DNA from: Tannerellaceae bacterium
Lineage (GTDB): Bacteria > Bacteroidota > Bacteroidia > Bacteroidales > Tannerellaceae
Reading direction: 5' to 3'
Assembly (NCBI GenBank): GCA_031280435.1
Contig: JAITGS010000017.1
Coordinates: 1 to 52,888 of the forward strand
DNA length: 52,888 nucleotides
The position numbers were made by a program, and so were the translations under genes. The notes below the pieces were generated by a model that had not been told where the DNA came from, made no database searches, and was given only the letters and a program-made list of their open reading frames with translations. Below, one piece after another: positions 17,163 through 25,732 of this stretch; position 1 is the first letter of the stretch; every line of letters begins with the position of its first letter.

Positions 17163-17478
17163 GACGTTCCCGATTTCCTTTCAGACATCCCCGCAAGGAT
17201 TTTCGACATCCCCACAAGGATTTTCGACATCCCCGCAAGGATTTTCGACATCCCCGCAAAGGTTTTGGGTGTCCCCGATTTCCTTGCGGGTGTTCCCGAT
17301 TCCTTTCCGGGAACCCCCCAATTTCCTTCCGGGAACCCCCGATTTCATTTCGGGTGCTCCCAAAATCATTTCGGGTGTCCCCGATTTCCTTCCGGGAATC
17401 CCCGATTTCATTTCGGGTGCTCCCAAAATCATTTCGGGTGTCCCCGATTCCATTTTGGGCAATACCGATATGCATGCG
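17163..17478. repeat. Tandem array A3, 21-bp period, about 15 copies
   Basis: Units start at 17163 and recur every 21 bp, with one 22-bp step at 17310. The first half has GACATCCCCGCAAGGATTTT; later units follow GGTGTCCCCGATTTCCTTCC. The framework matches array A2 in the same orientation: the first unit here (GACGTTCCCGATTTCCTTTC) agrees with the first A2 unit at 17 of 21 positions. Blocks GGGTGTTCCC and near-reverse-complements such as GGGAACCCCC alternate within the array. Open frames across it on both strands follow from the multiple-of-three period and are not taken as genes. Confidence 0.95.
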
Positions 17479-17712
17479 AGAGTATATACTTTAGATTGAA
17501 ACACAGATTATTAAAGCTGTTCCTGATGCCCATTAGCCGGACTTATAAGGCTATTGCGGAGTTTGATTCTTCCTGCGGGACAAAGCGCTTGTTTTTTATA
17601 GGATGCTTTAATGGACGTTTGTGGATAAATATAAGTTTAAATTGAATTGTAGAAAGCTGCGTCAGACGGGAACAATTCTTTATTTTTGTCATTCACTAAA
17701 AAATAAAACAAG
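17479..17712. promoter_or_regulatory. Intergenic segment with a candidate -7 element at 17681-17688
   Basis: TATTTTTG at 17681-17688 matches TAnnTTTG and lies 24 bp before the start of the phosphatase gene. No TTG sits at the normal -33 distance. Nothing else is recognised between the array and the gene. Confidence 0.4.
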
Positions 17713-18504
17713 ATGGACATACAAAAATTATGTGCGGAGGTTCGAAAGATTGCCCGCACAACCGGAGAATTTCAAAAGTCGGAAAGGGCAAAGTTTAATC
17801 ACTCGAAGGTGGAAGAGAAAAGTGCATACAACTATGTATCATACGTCGACATGGAGTCTGAACGCCTTTTGGTTGACGCCCTCTCTTTACTTTTGCCCGA
17901 AGCCGGATTTATTTCTGAAGAAGAAACCGTCTCGCGCACGGGAGAACGGTACAATTGGATTGTTGATCCGCTTGACGGTACAACCAATTACATACGCAAC
18001 AATGCACCTTATTGCATCAGCATAGCCCTGAGCGAGGGCGACGACATTTTGCTCGGCGTTGTTTATGAAATTTGCCGCGACGAATGTTTTTATTCATGGA
18101 AAGGAGCGGGCGCCTCATGGCTGAACGGCGAAGAAATCCGTGTGTCGGATGTCGATGTCCTTAGCAAAGCTTTCGTAGCTCTCGGCTTCCCATACAGTTT
18201 CGGAGCCTATAAGCCCGTTGCCTTGAGGTTGGTCGATCGCCTGTACGGACATTCATGCGGATGCCGTTTGCAAGGGGCGGCCGCGGTGGAATTGTGCTAT
18301 GTTGCCTGCGGACGATTCGATGCCCGCGTCGAAGCTCACCTTGGCCCCTGGGACGTTGCAGCAGGAGGATTTATCCTCGAACAGGCCGGCGGAAAGCTAA
18401 CAGACTTCTCCGGCGGTAATAGCTGGAAATCAGGCAAAGAGGTGGTAGCTTCAAATACAAAACTATGTGAAACAATGCTACATTTAATTGCTGAAAATAT
18501 TTAA
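17713..18504 (+). CDS. Inositol monophosphatase family enzyme
   Basis: A 263-residue Mg-dependent sugar-phosphate phosphatase. The metal site is visible as EEE (69-71), DPLDGTTNY (85-93) and, near residue 215, GPWDVAAGGFILEQAGG. These are the signature motifs of the IMPase/SuhB family. The substrate could be inositol-1-phosphate, histidinol phosphate or another sugar phosphate, and cannot be told from sequence. It is cytoplasmic. The glycosyltransferase start codon follows the stop codon directly, so the two are almost surely co-expressed. Confidence 0.88.
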   Translation: MDIQKLCAEVRKIARTTGEFQKSERAKFNHSKVEEKSAYNYVSYVDMESERLLVDALSLLLPEAGFISEEETVSRTGERYNWIVDPLDGTTNYIRNNAPYCISIALSEGDDILLGVVYEICRDECFYSWKGAGASWLNGEEIRVSDVDVLSKAFVALGFPYSFGAYKPVALRLVDRLYGHSCGCRLQGAAAVELCYVACGRFDARVEAHLGPWDVAAGGFILEQAGGKLTDFSGGNSWKSGKEVVASNTKLCETMLHLIAENI

Positions 18505-19944
18505 ATGATAGTCATGATAACAGATATGGTTTCATTAAAAGTCGATTGTTTTATTATTGCATCCAATAACAATAAAGCGGATAGTATCAGTGTATTACAT
18601 GGAAATAGTGTAATACTTTCCGTATGGCTGATGCAGATGCCGGCCGATACGCACATGCTGCGCAAAATAGCATCGCTTGCCGAAGCAGATTATGTTTGTC
18701 TGTGCCCGGAATTTCCCGAATTGACAAAACATGCATTTGAGCGAATGATCTGTATTGCTGAAAGTACAGGTGCCGGGATGATATATGCCGATTACTGCGA
18801 GCGAAATGACAACGAGCTCATACCCCATCCTCTGATAGACTATCGCAAAGGCAGTTTGCGAGATGATTTTGATTTTGGCCCGCTTCATCTTTACAAAACC
18901 ACGGCTTTTAAAGAGGCAGTAGAAGCGATGACCGAGGTTTTCAGCTATGCGGCATTATATGATCTGCGCCTGAAAATATCCCTGCAGCATCCGGTAATAC
19001 ATATCAACGAATATCTGTATACAGTCGATCGAAAAGCCTATTCGTCGCACGATAAGCAATTTGAATATGTAGATCCCAAAAACAGAATCGTACAGATGGA
19101 GATGGAACGTGCATGCACCGAGCATCTTAAGCGTATAGGCGCCTACCAGCCTCCTATATTTGCTCCTATTGACTTATCCTGCAAGACTTTCTATTACGAA
19201 GCAAGCATTGTGATACCCGTACGCAACAGAGTGAACACAATCGGCGAAGCTATACGCTCGGCCCTGAGCCAACAAACTGATTTTGACTATAATGTAATTG
19301 TTGTTGACAATCATTCAACTGACGGAACCTGCGACGAAATCCGGCGCCACTGTTCCGACCATCGCTTGATACATATTGTCCCTGAAGAGATAGATCTGGG
19401 AATAGGCGGATGCTGGAACGAAGCAATTATGAATAGTGCTTGTGGGAAATTTGCGGTTCAACTCGACAGCGACGACAGATATAGCAGCACTAAGAGTTTG
19501 CAAAAAATAGTAGATGCCTTTTACGAAACTCATGCTCCAATGATAATCGGAACATATCAAATGACCGACATAAATTGGAATCCAATCCCGCCCGGGCTGA
19601 TCGATCACAGAGAATGGACGGACGACAACGGACGGAATAATGCTCTGCGCATAAACGGCTTAGGTGCTCCTCGCGCCTTTTTTACTCCGCTTGTTCGTCA
19701 AATCAAATTCCCCAACACGAGCTATGGCGAAGATTATGCAATGGGCCTGCGCATAAGCCGAGATTTTAAGATAGGCCGCATATACGAAGTACTTTACGAT
19801 TGTCGCAGATGGGACGGCAATTCCGACACAAAACTCAGCCTGCACAAAGCCAACAAGTACAATACATATAAGGATAATCTGCGAACCTGGGAGCTTGAAG
19901 CTCGCATCCGTAAAAACCGGCATGACAACGAACGAGTGGACTGA
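18505..19944 (+). CDS. Glycosyltransferase family 2, two-part protein
   Basis: A 479-residue protein. The C-terminal half is a clear GT-A family 2 domain: ASIVIPVRNRVNTIGEAI (233-250), VIVVDNHSTDGT (264-275), GGCWNEA and DSDD (321-324) as the metal/nucleotide-sugar motif. The N-terminal 225 residues look like a second, incomplete GT-A domain: there is GAGMIYADYCER (about 89-100) and DDFDFGPLHLYKT, but no VIxPxYN opening and no good DxD. It may be a regulatory or acceptor-binding pseudo-domain. There is no signal peptide or membrane segment. It is followed by a DUF4922/HIT-like protein, a pairing I recall as recurrent in Bacteroidota; the product glycan is unknown. Confidence 0.82.
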   Translation: MIVMITDMVSLKVDCFIIASNNNKADSISVLHGNSVILSVWLMQMPADTHMLRKIASLAEADYVCLCPEFPELTKHAFERMICIAESTGAGMIYADYCERNDNELIPHPLIDYRKGSLRDDFDFGPLHLYKTTAFKEAVEAMTEVFSYAALYDLRLKISLQHPVIHINEYLYTVDRKAYSSHDKQFEYVDPKNRIVQMEMERACTEHLKRIGAYQPPIFAPIDLSCKTFYYEASIVIPVRNRVNTIGEAIRSALSQQTDFDYNVIVVDNHSTDGTCDEIRRHCSDHRLIHIVPEEIDLGIGGCWNEAIMNSACGKFAVQLDSDDRYSSTKSLQKIVDAFYETHAPMIIGTYQMTDINWNPIPPGLIDHREWTDDNGRNNALRINGLGAPRAFFTPLVRQIKFPNTSYGEDYAMGLRISRDFKIGRIYEVLYDCRRWDGNSDTKLSLHKANKYNTYKDNLRTWELEARIRKNRHDNERVD

Positions 19945-20875
19945 TTCTAAAGCGGCCTTACGCTTATTAACCCACCAGAAAGCAATCTGGCCATTGCTGA
20001 AGCAAAACTATGCCGCTTATGAACAAATTGCGGTAAAATACCTCATAGCCGGCAAAAAATGCATAGCCGTTCAGCATAATCCCGCACGGATTACTTCCGT
20101 AACAACCGATCTCGAAAAACGAAAAGCGCCGTCAGGATGTCTGATCTGTATGGACAATTTGCCGGCAGAGCAGGAAGTGCTGCCGATGGGTGAAAACATG
20201 CTGTTATTGTGCAATCCCTATCCGATTTTCCCTCAACATTTCACAATTGCTTCCCGCCGGCATATTGCACAAAGCTTAAGTGTTTCTTTTTTAGATCTCC
20301 TTCATACTGCAAAATCCCTGAGCGATTATACAATCATTTACAACGCACCGGAAAGCGGCGCATCGCTTCCGGATCATCTGCACTTCCAGGCTATTACTTC
20401 GTCCTTAATGCCGATTGAAAATGAATCTTGCGAATATTCAGGTAGAGTGATTGAAGAAAAAGGGCGCGCTTTTCTGCATACGTTGATACAAGCCAATCGT
20501 TCCGGTTTTATAATCGAATCAACAGATGCAACAGACGCCTTACATCTCTACTATCGTTTGCGAGAGGCACTTACATCTGCTCAAAACACTTTTGTAGAAC
20601 CGAAGATGAATGTTTTCTGTAAGTATATTCCCAAGCAAGGATGGCTTATAATTTTCATCCCAAGGAAGGTGCATCGTCCGAGCTTTTTCTATGCAGAAGG
20701 TGAAGAGAAAATACTTGTCAGTCCGGGAGCTGCAGACATCGGAGGCATAATTATTACACCACGTAAGGAGGATTTTGACAAGATAAGTGCGGAACATGTA
20801 GAGACAATATTCAACGAAATTTGTTATGACGAAAATGAAGTTTTGATGATTTGCGGGAAGTATTTTCCGTGCTAA
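19922..20875 (+). CDS. DUF4922 protein, HIT/GalT-superfamily phosphorylase-like
   Basis: About 317 residues from ATG 19922 (MTTNEW), overlapping the glycosyltransferase by 23 bp; an in-frame ATG at 19895 would lengthen the overlap to 50 bp. DHLHFQA is a HIT-type HxHxQ nucleotidyl-transfer motif, and NPYPIFPQHFTIASRRHI before it is the matching substrate segment seen in GDP-D-glucose phosphorylase and Ap4A phosphorylase. CLICMDN offers a possible metal-binding Cys pair. It probably cleaves or forms a nucleotide-sugar-type bond. Coupling to the GT2 gene suggests it handles that enzyme's donor or by-product. The reaction is not established. Confidence 0.75.
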   Translation: MTTNEWTDSKAALRLLTHQKAIWPLLKQNYAAYEQIAVKYLIAGKKCIAVQHNPARITSVTTDLEKRKAPSGCLICMDNLPAEQEVLPMGENMLLLCNPYPIFPQHFTIASRRHIAQSLSVSFLDLLHTAKSLSDYTIIYNAPESGASLPDHLHFQAITSSLMPIENESCEYSGRVIEEKGRAFLHTLIQANRSGFIIESTDATDALHLYYRLREALTSAQNTFVEPKMNVFCKYIPKQGWLIIFIPRKVHRPSFFYAEGEEKILVSPGAADIGGIIITPRKEDFDKISAEHVETIFNEICYDENEVLMICGKYFPC

Positions 20876-20940
20876 AGGGATTTCCCTTGGAATCCATAGC
20901 ATTGCAATAGAGAATCAGAAAAAACTTGCCGTTTTTTTCT

Positions 20941-20948
20941 TATGTTTG
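20941..20948 (+). promoter_or_regulatory. Candidate -7 element for sppA
   Basis: TATGTTTG matches TAnnTTTG. It contains the upstream in-frame ATG at 20942, so that ATG would lie in the promoter and 20972 is the better start. No ideal -33 partner is seen. Confidence 0.4.
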
Positions 20949-20971
20949 TGAAACAAAATATTAAGTACATT

Positions 20972-22759
20972 ATGAAACAGTTTTTTAAAATGATGTTTGC
21001 ATCGACGCTGGGAGCGTTGGTGGCAATTGGCCTTTTTATTGTGATACTTGTTTGTGTGGGAATGGGAATGGCGGTTGCGATGAGCCGAGCCGACTCATCA
21101 CCATTTGTACCTAAATCGAACACGGTGTACAAACTTTCATTAAACGGGGCTATACATGAAAATATGGAAGAAAATCCGTTTGCCTCATTATTCGGAGAAG
21201 GCAGCGAGATGGGATTATCGCTAAAATACATTGTTCGAACGATACGTTTAGCGAAGGATGACAATAATGTCCGTGGCATTTATCTCAAAGCTGGGCCGCT
21301 TTTCACAGCCGGCGTTGCGACAATAGACGTTATTCGGCGCGAATTGAATGATTTCAAACAGAGCGGAAAATTCATTACTGCATATGCAGACAATTACACA
21401 CAGGGAGCTTACTATCTGTGTTCCGTTGCCGATAAAGTTTTTATGAACCCAATGGGACTGCTATTATTAACTGGAAGATCAGCGCAGTACGAATTTTACA
21501 AAGGCTTAGGTGAAAAGCTCGGAGTTGAATTTATGGTTTTCAAAGCCGGAAGCTACAAAGGAGCCGTAGAGCCATATATATTGGATAAGCTGAGTGAAGA
21601 AAACCGTGAGCAAATCACATCACTGCAGAACGAATTATGGGCACACATATTGAAAAATGTTGCCGACAGTCGTAAGATAACTGTTGATGACATTCACAAC
21701 TTTGTCGACAGAGGAGGTTTCATTAGCGGTCAAGAACAGGCGGTTGAAGCCGGACTCATCGACGAACTTAAATATGAAACGGAGGTCGAGAGCGACATTA
21801 AGGAACAGGCCGGACAAACCGATAAGCGTCTGCAAGTTGTTGGAATTGATAAAATGAACCGGATGAAGGTCAGTCGCAACAAAAGCAAGAACAAGATCGC
21901 AATACTCTATGCCGAAGGTGAAATTGCCTCGAAGACTGCTGCTTCGCCATTCCTTAGCAGTACCGGAATTGACGAAGACATGGTTGAAGCCCTCGTTAAA
22001 CTTAAAACGGACGAAGACACCAAAGCCGTAGTGCTCCGGATTAATTCGCCGGGCGGAAGCGCCTATGTTTCGGAGCAGATCTGGCGCGAAATTGTTGAGC
22101 TGAAAAAAGTAAAGCCCGTCGTTGTGTCCATGGGAAATGTAGCAGCATCCGGAGGTTATTACATAGCCGCGCCCGCCACGAAGATCTTTGCCGAACCTAC
22201 AACCATAACAGGCTCTATCGGCGTTTTCTCGCTATTGCCCAACATGTCCGGGCTTTACCAAAAGCTCGGCATCACAACAGAGGAAGTGAATACCAACAAA
22301 TACAGTAGCTTTCCAACCCTGACCCGCCCCTGGCGAGATGATGAAAAAGAGCTCATGCAGGCATTCACCATGCGCATGTACGATACGTTCCTCACTCGCT
22401 GCTCCGAAGGCCGCGGCAAAACCAAAGACGAGATAGATCAGATCGGGCAGGGACGGGTATGGACCGGCAATCAAGCATTGGAAAGAGGCCTCGTCGACGA
22501 ATTGGGCGGACTCGATGAAGCAATAGAAGCAGCCGCAGTTCTGGCTGAAGTTCAGGACGATTATAAAGTACAGTATGCTTCCGGCAGAAAGGATTTCCTG
22601 GCACAGATACTCGAAAGACAACTCGTGAAAGTGAAAACCGATATGTTGAAAGATATGATAGGCCCTGAACTTTTACAGAGCATGCAAACAATACGCGCAA
22701 TCAGATCGCAAAGCGGAGTACAGGCACGCTTGCCCTATGAATTTCAAGAAGTATTATAA
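20972..22759 (+). CDS. sppA: Signal peptide peptidase SppA, 67K type
   Basis: About 595 residues from ATG 20972 (MKQFFKMMFAS); the longer frame from 20942 begins inside a promoter-like motif. One N-terminal membrane helix (about 8-38) anchors a periplasmic protease made of two tandem S49 halves. The Ser/Lys dyad is present: K196 in FKAGSYKGAVEPY of the first half and S393 in GNVAASGGYYIAAPA of the second. Length matches the double-domain SppA. It degrades cleaved signal peptides left in the membrane after Sec export. lpxK follows after 16 bp and thiL after that, forming an operon that ends at the terminator near 25.0 kb. Confidence 0.93.
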   Translation: MKQFFKMMFASTLGALVAIGLFIVILVCVGMGMAVAMSRADSSPFVPKSNTVYKLSLNGAIHENMEENPFASLFGEGSEMGLSLKYIVRTIRLAKDDNNVRGIYLKAGPLFTAGVATIDVIRRELNDFKQSGKFITAYADNYTQGAYYLCSVADKVFMNPMGLLLLTGRSAQYEFYKGLGEKLGVEFMVFKAGSYKGAVEPYILDKLSEENREQITSLQNELWAHILKNVADSRKITVDDIHNFVDRGGFISGQEQAVEAGLIDELKYETEVESDIKEQAGQTDKRLQVVGIDKMNRMKVSRNKSKNKIAILYAEGEIASKTAASPFLSSTGIDEDMVEALVKLKTDEDTKAVVLRINSPGGSAYVSEQIWREIVELKKVKPVVVSMGNVAASGGYYIAAPATKIFAEPTTITGSIGVFSLLPNMSGLYQKLGITTEEVNTNKYSSFPTLTRPWRDDEKELMQAFTMRMYDTFLTRCSEGRGKTKDEIDQIGQGRVWTGNQALERGLVDELGGLDEAIEAAAVLAEVQDDYKVQYASGRKDFLAQILERQLVKVKTDMLKDMIGPELLQSMQTIRAIRSQSGVQARLPYEFQEVL

Positions 22760-22775
22760 CAAATAAGCATTAGTA

Positions 22776-23873
22776 ATGTCTGACAATAACGCCATCAAAC
22801 TAAACCCGTTACTTGCTCCAATCGCCCCCCTGTACGGCATTGGAGCAGGTTTGCGGAACATCTTATTTAGCTGGGGAATTATTCCGTCGGTGGAGTTTTC
22901 CGTGCCGGTTATCGGAATGGGGAACCTTAGCGTTGGAGGAACAGGGAAAACCCCTCACACCGAATATCTCGTAAAAATGTTGAAACAAAATTACCGGATA
23001 GCCGTGCTCAGCAGAGGTTATAAACGTACAACAAAAGGCTTCCTCATTGCCAATCAATCAAGCGACGCACAAAGCATAGGCGACGAAGCATTTCAGATGT
23101 ACCTGAGGCATCCCGACGTAACCGTAGCCGTAGCCGCAAACCGTAAGCGCGCCATTACCAGCCTCCTGGAGCGATCGGACAAACCGGAAATCATACTGCT
23201 CGACGACGCCTATCAGCATCGCTACGTTACCCCCTCCCTCTCCATCCTTCTCACCGATTTTCATAGACTATTCTACAAAGATCAGCTGCTTCCATGGGGA
23301 AAATTGCGAGAGGCCAAAGCCGGAATGCATAGAGCCGACGCCATTATAGTAACAAAATGCATAGACAGCCTTCACCCCATCGACTATCGAATCATAGAAA
23401 GCGAAATGAAGCTCTTCTCGCACCAGCAACTCTTTTTCACAAAGATCGTATACGAAAACATTAGGCCCGTCTTTACCGTGGCATCCGGCATGCATGCAAA
23501 TCCCGCAATCTCCGACAGCGAAGTCCTCCTCATAGCCGGAATTGCCTCCCCTGCGCTATTTATTAAAGAAGTGGAGCAGCGCTTCAGCCGGATCACAAGC
23601 ATGATCTTCCCCGATCATCACAGCTTCGACAAGCACGATATAGCAAAGATCAACGAATCCTTTGCAAGGCTCAATTCCACCGATAAATTTATACTCACCA
23701 CCGAAAAAGACGCAGTTCGCCTCCTGTGCAATCCCCTCATTCCGCAGGAATGGAAAGACATTCTCTATTATTTGCCCATCAGGATAGAATTTTGTAACGA
23801 GAACTCCGTGAGATTTAACGACTGGCTGAGAAATCACATCATCACCTTTCAACGAAATAACATTTTACATTAA
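22776..23873 (+). CDS. lpxK: Tetraacyldisaccharide 4'-kinase
   Basis: A 365-residue kinase that phosphorylates the 4' position of the lipid A disaccharide precursor on the inner face of the cytoplasmic membrane. The P-loop is GMGNLSVGGTGKTPHTEYL (P-loop core 52-60). LLDDAYQHRYV is the characteristic LpxK DDGxQH-like segment, here DDAYQH. An N-terminal amphipathic region (LNPLLAPIAPLYGIGAGL) fits membrane association. Length is slightly above the typical 330. It lies between sppA (16 bp) and thiL (9 bp). Confidence 0.93.
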   Translation: MSDNNAIKLNPLLAPIAPLYGIGAGLRNILFSWGIIPSVEFSVPVIGMGNLSVGGTGKTPHTEYLVKMLKQNYRIAVLSRGYKRTTKGFLIANQSSDAQSIGDEAFQMYLRHPDVTVAVAANRKRAITSLLERSDKPEIILLDDAYQHRYVTPSLSILLTDFHRLFYKDQLLPWGKLREAKAGMHRADAIIVTKCIDSLHPIDYRIIESEMKLFSHQQLFFTKIVYENIRPVFTVASGMHANPAISDSEVLLIAGIASPALFIKEVEQRFSRITSMIFPDHHSFDKHDIAKINESFARLNSTDKFILTTEKDAVRLLCNPLIPQEWKDILYYLPIRIEFCNENSVRFNDWLRNHIITFQRNNILH

Positions 23874-23882
23874 GCCCTCAAC

Positions 23883-24917
23883 ATGAGCATGCGAACAGAA
23901 ATCTCCACCATAGGAGAATTCGGCCTCATACGCCGTTTAACCGAAAACATATCCACCGGCAATTCAAGTACAATTCAAGGTATTGGCGACGATGCTGCCG
24001 TTTTGGAATATAGCCGGAAACAAGTTCTGGTAACAACAGACCTTCTGCTCGAAGGTATACATTTCGACCTCTCCTACTCTCCGCTGAAGCACATAGGTTA
24101 CAAAGCCGCGATAGTGAATTTTTCCGATATATATGCAATGAACGGACATCCTAAGCAGATCACCGTCTCCATTGGCATATCCAAACGCTTTTGTATCGAA
24201 GAACTGGAAGAATTTTACATGGGCCTGAAGCTCGCATGCAGCATTTATGGAGTCGACATAATCGGTGGCGATACCTCAACATCACTTACCGGGCTTGCCA
24301 TCAGTATAACCTGCATAGGCGAAGCCGATAAAGGCAAAATTGTATACAGAAACGGAGCCAAAGACGGCAACATCATCTGCGTATCAGGCGATCTGGGCGC
24401 AGCCTACATGGGATTGCAACTGCTTGAAAGAGAAAAGCAAATGTTTGAAGACCTGCGGAATGACTTTGTAGCCGATTTCTCCGGCAAGGAATACCTCCTC
24501 GAGCGACAGCTCAAGCCCGAAGCGCGCAAAGACGTGATCGACATGCTGGAGCAGGCCTCTGTAATTCCCACTGCAATGATAGACATCTCCGACGGCTTAT
24601 CCTCCGAACTTTTACACATCACACACGCAAGCGGAACCGGCTGTCGCATTTATGAAGAACGCATCCCGATTGACTATCAAACCGCCGCAATGGCCGAAAC
24701 CTTCAACATGAATGTAGTTACAGCCGCATTGAACGGCGGTGAAGACTACGAACTGCTCTTTACCGTTCCAATATCCTCATACGACATAATCACCGCCATG
24801 AACGGCATACATGTCATTGGATATGTAAGCGAAGCCGCAATGGGGAACTGCCTGATTGGTCGCGACGGCGGCGAGATACCTCTTATGGCGCAAGGCTGGA
24901 ATCCGTTAGGAGGGTAG
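23883..24917 (+). CDS. thiL: Thiamine-monophosphate kinase
   Basis: A 344-residue ATP-dependent kinase that makes thiamine pyrophosphate from thiamine monophosphate. GIGDDAAVL (33-41), TTDLLLEGIHFDLSY and GGDTSTS are the ThiL/PurM-superfamily metal and nucleotide motifs; ISDGLSSELLHI and GGEDYELLFTV complete the signature. Length fits the family. It closes the sppA-lpxK-thiL run. No TPP riboswitch precedes it. Confidence 0.93.
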   Translation: MSMRTEISTIGEFGLIRRLTENISTGNSSTIQGIGDDAAVLEYSRKQVLVTTDLLLEGIHFDLSYSPLKHIGYKAAIVNFSDIYAMNGHPKQITVSIGISKRFCIEELEEFYMGLKLACSIYGVDIIGGDTSTSLTGLAISITCIGEADKGKIVYRNGAKDGNIICVSGDLGAAYMGLQLLEREKQMFEDLRNDFVADFSGKEYLLERQLKPEARKDVIDMLEQASVIPTAMIDISDGLSSELLHITHASGTGCRIYEERIPIDYQTAAMAETFNMNVVTAALNGGEDYELLFTVPISSYDIITAMNGIHVIGYVSEAAMGNCLIGRDGGEIPLMAQGWNPLGG

Positions 24918-24994
24918 AACAGAGCCGTGTAGCGCATCCTCGGCAATGCCGTATCCTCTTCCGGCAATTTTCATAACCGTCGCGGCGGTATAGT

Positions 24995-25034
24995 CCTCCG
25001 GTCTCCGTTCAGTGCGGGCCGGGGGCTTTTTTTT
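24995..25034 (+). terminator. Intrinsic terminator of the sppA-lpxK-thiL operon
   Basis: CCTCCGG (24995-25001) pairs with CCGGGGG (25019-25025), allowing one G-U pair, followed by C and eight T. Confidence 0.7.
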
Positions 25035-25220
25035 GGTGTATGTGCGGAGGATAATGAGGCCTATGCTTGCCGTTATTACATCAAACTCTAATTAGTTGGG
25101 GTGCTTTAAGGGCTTACATGACTGCTTAGGACAGGCGTGTAAGCCCTTGATACAGCGGCGGTCAGCTATATCATCCAAAAGGTATTCCGTTTACCGGATA
25201 GCGTTTGCCCTAAAGTTTTT

Positions 25221-25409
25221 GCTGTCGACAACACGAGCTTTGCTGTCGACAGCACGAGCTTTGCTGTCGACAACACGGGCTTTGCTGTCGACAACATTTG
25301 CTTTGCTGTCGACAACACGAGCTTTGCTGTCGACAACACAGGCTTTGCTGTCGACAGCATTGGCTTTGCTGTCGACAACACGTGCTTTGCTGACCAAAAC
25401 ATTGCATTT
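25221..25409. repeat. Tandem array A4, 21-bp period, 9 copies
   Basis: GCTGTCGAC starts at 25221, 25242, 25263, 25284, 25305, 25326, 25347 and 25368, exactly 21 bp apart; a ninth degenerate copy starts at 25389. The unit reads GCTGTCGACAACACGAGCTT plus one base. Each unit holds the palindrome TGTCGACA, extended in two copies to the 12-bp palindrome GCTGTCGACAGC. It lies at a convergent gene junction. Long frames on both strands are a by-product of the 21-bp period. Confidence 0.97.
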
Positions 25410-25434
25410 ATTCCATGCTGGAAAGGGGGGTGGG

Positions 25435-25685
25435 TGGGCGGCGGTTTGGGTATTATTGCCGCTAAAAAGAGTTTGGAGGGTGGTGGTTTGTATATTATTG
25501 CCGAGAAAAAGGGTTTGGAGGTGGGTGAGCCGGGTATTATTGCCGAAAAAAAGATTTTGGAGGACGGGCATTTGGATATTATTGCCGAGAAAAGGAGTTT
25601 GGAGGGTGGTGGTTTGTATATTATTGCCGAGGAAAAGAGTGTGGCGGACGGTGAGCCGGGTTTTATTGCCGAAAAAAAAGACCGG
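25435..25685. repeat. Tandem array A5, 42-bp period, 6 copies
   Basis: ATTATTGCC (last copy TTTATTGCC) starts at 25452, 25494, 25536, 25578, 25620 and 25662, exactly 42 bp apart. Each is followed by a purine-rich segment such as GAGAAAAAGGGTTTGGAGG. It begins about 25 bp after array A4 and has twice its period, but an unrelated sequence. The last unit runs into the GH116-gene terminator. Confidence 0.96.
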
Positions 25686-25707
25686 GGGATGGTTGCGCCC
25701 GGTCTTT
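25672..25707 (-). terminator. Intrinsic terminator of the GH116-like gene
   Basis: Read on the minus strand, AAAGACCGGG pairs with CCCGGTCTTT (plus 25698-25707 and 25677-25686) around an 11-nt loop and is followed by a run of T (plus A-run 25672-25679). It merges with the last unit of array A5. Confidence 0.85.
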
Positions 25708-25732
25708 GCTTTATTTACGATGATTATTTGCT

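Noticed and set aside
17116-17645. Several overlapping frames with SxxPQGF- or RNDFGSTRNEIG-type repeats
   Set aside because: These come from array A3. The frames conflict with each other on both strands and lack start signals.
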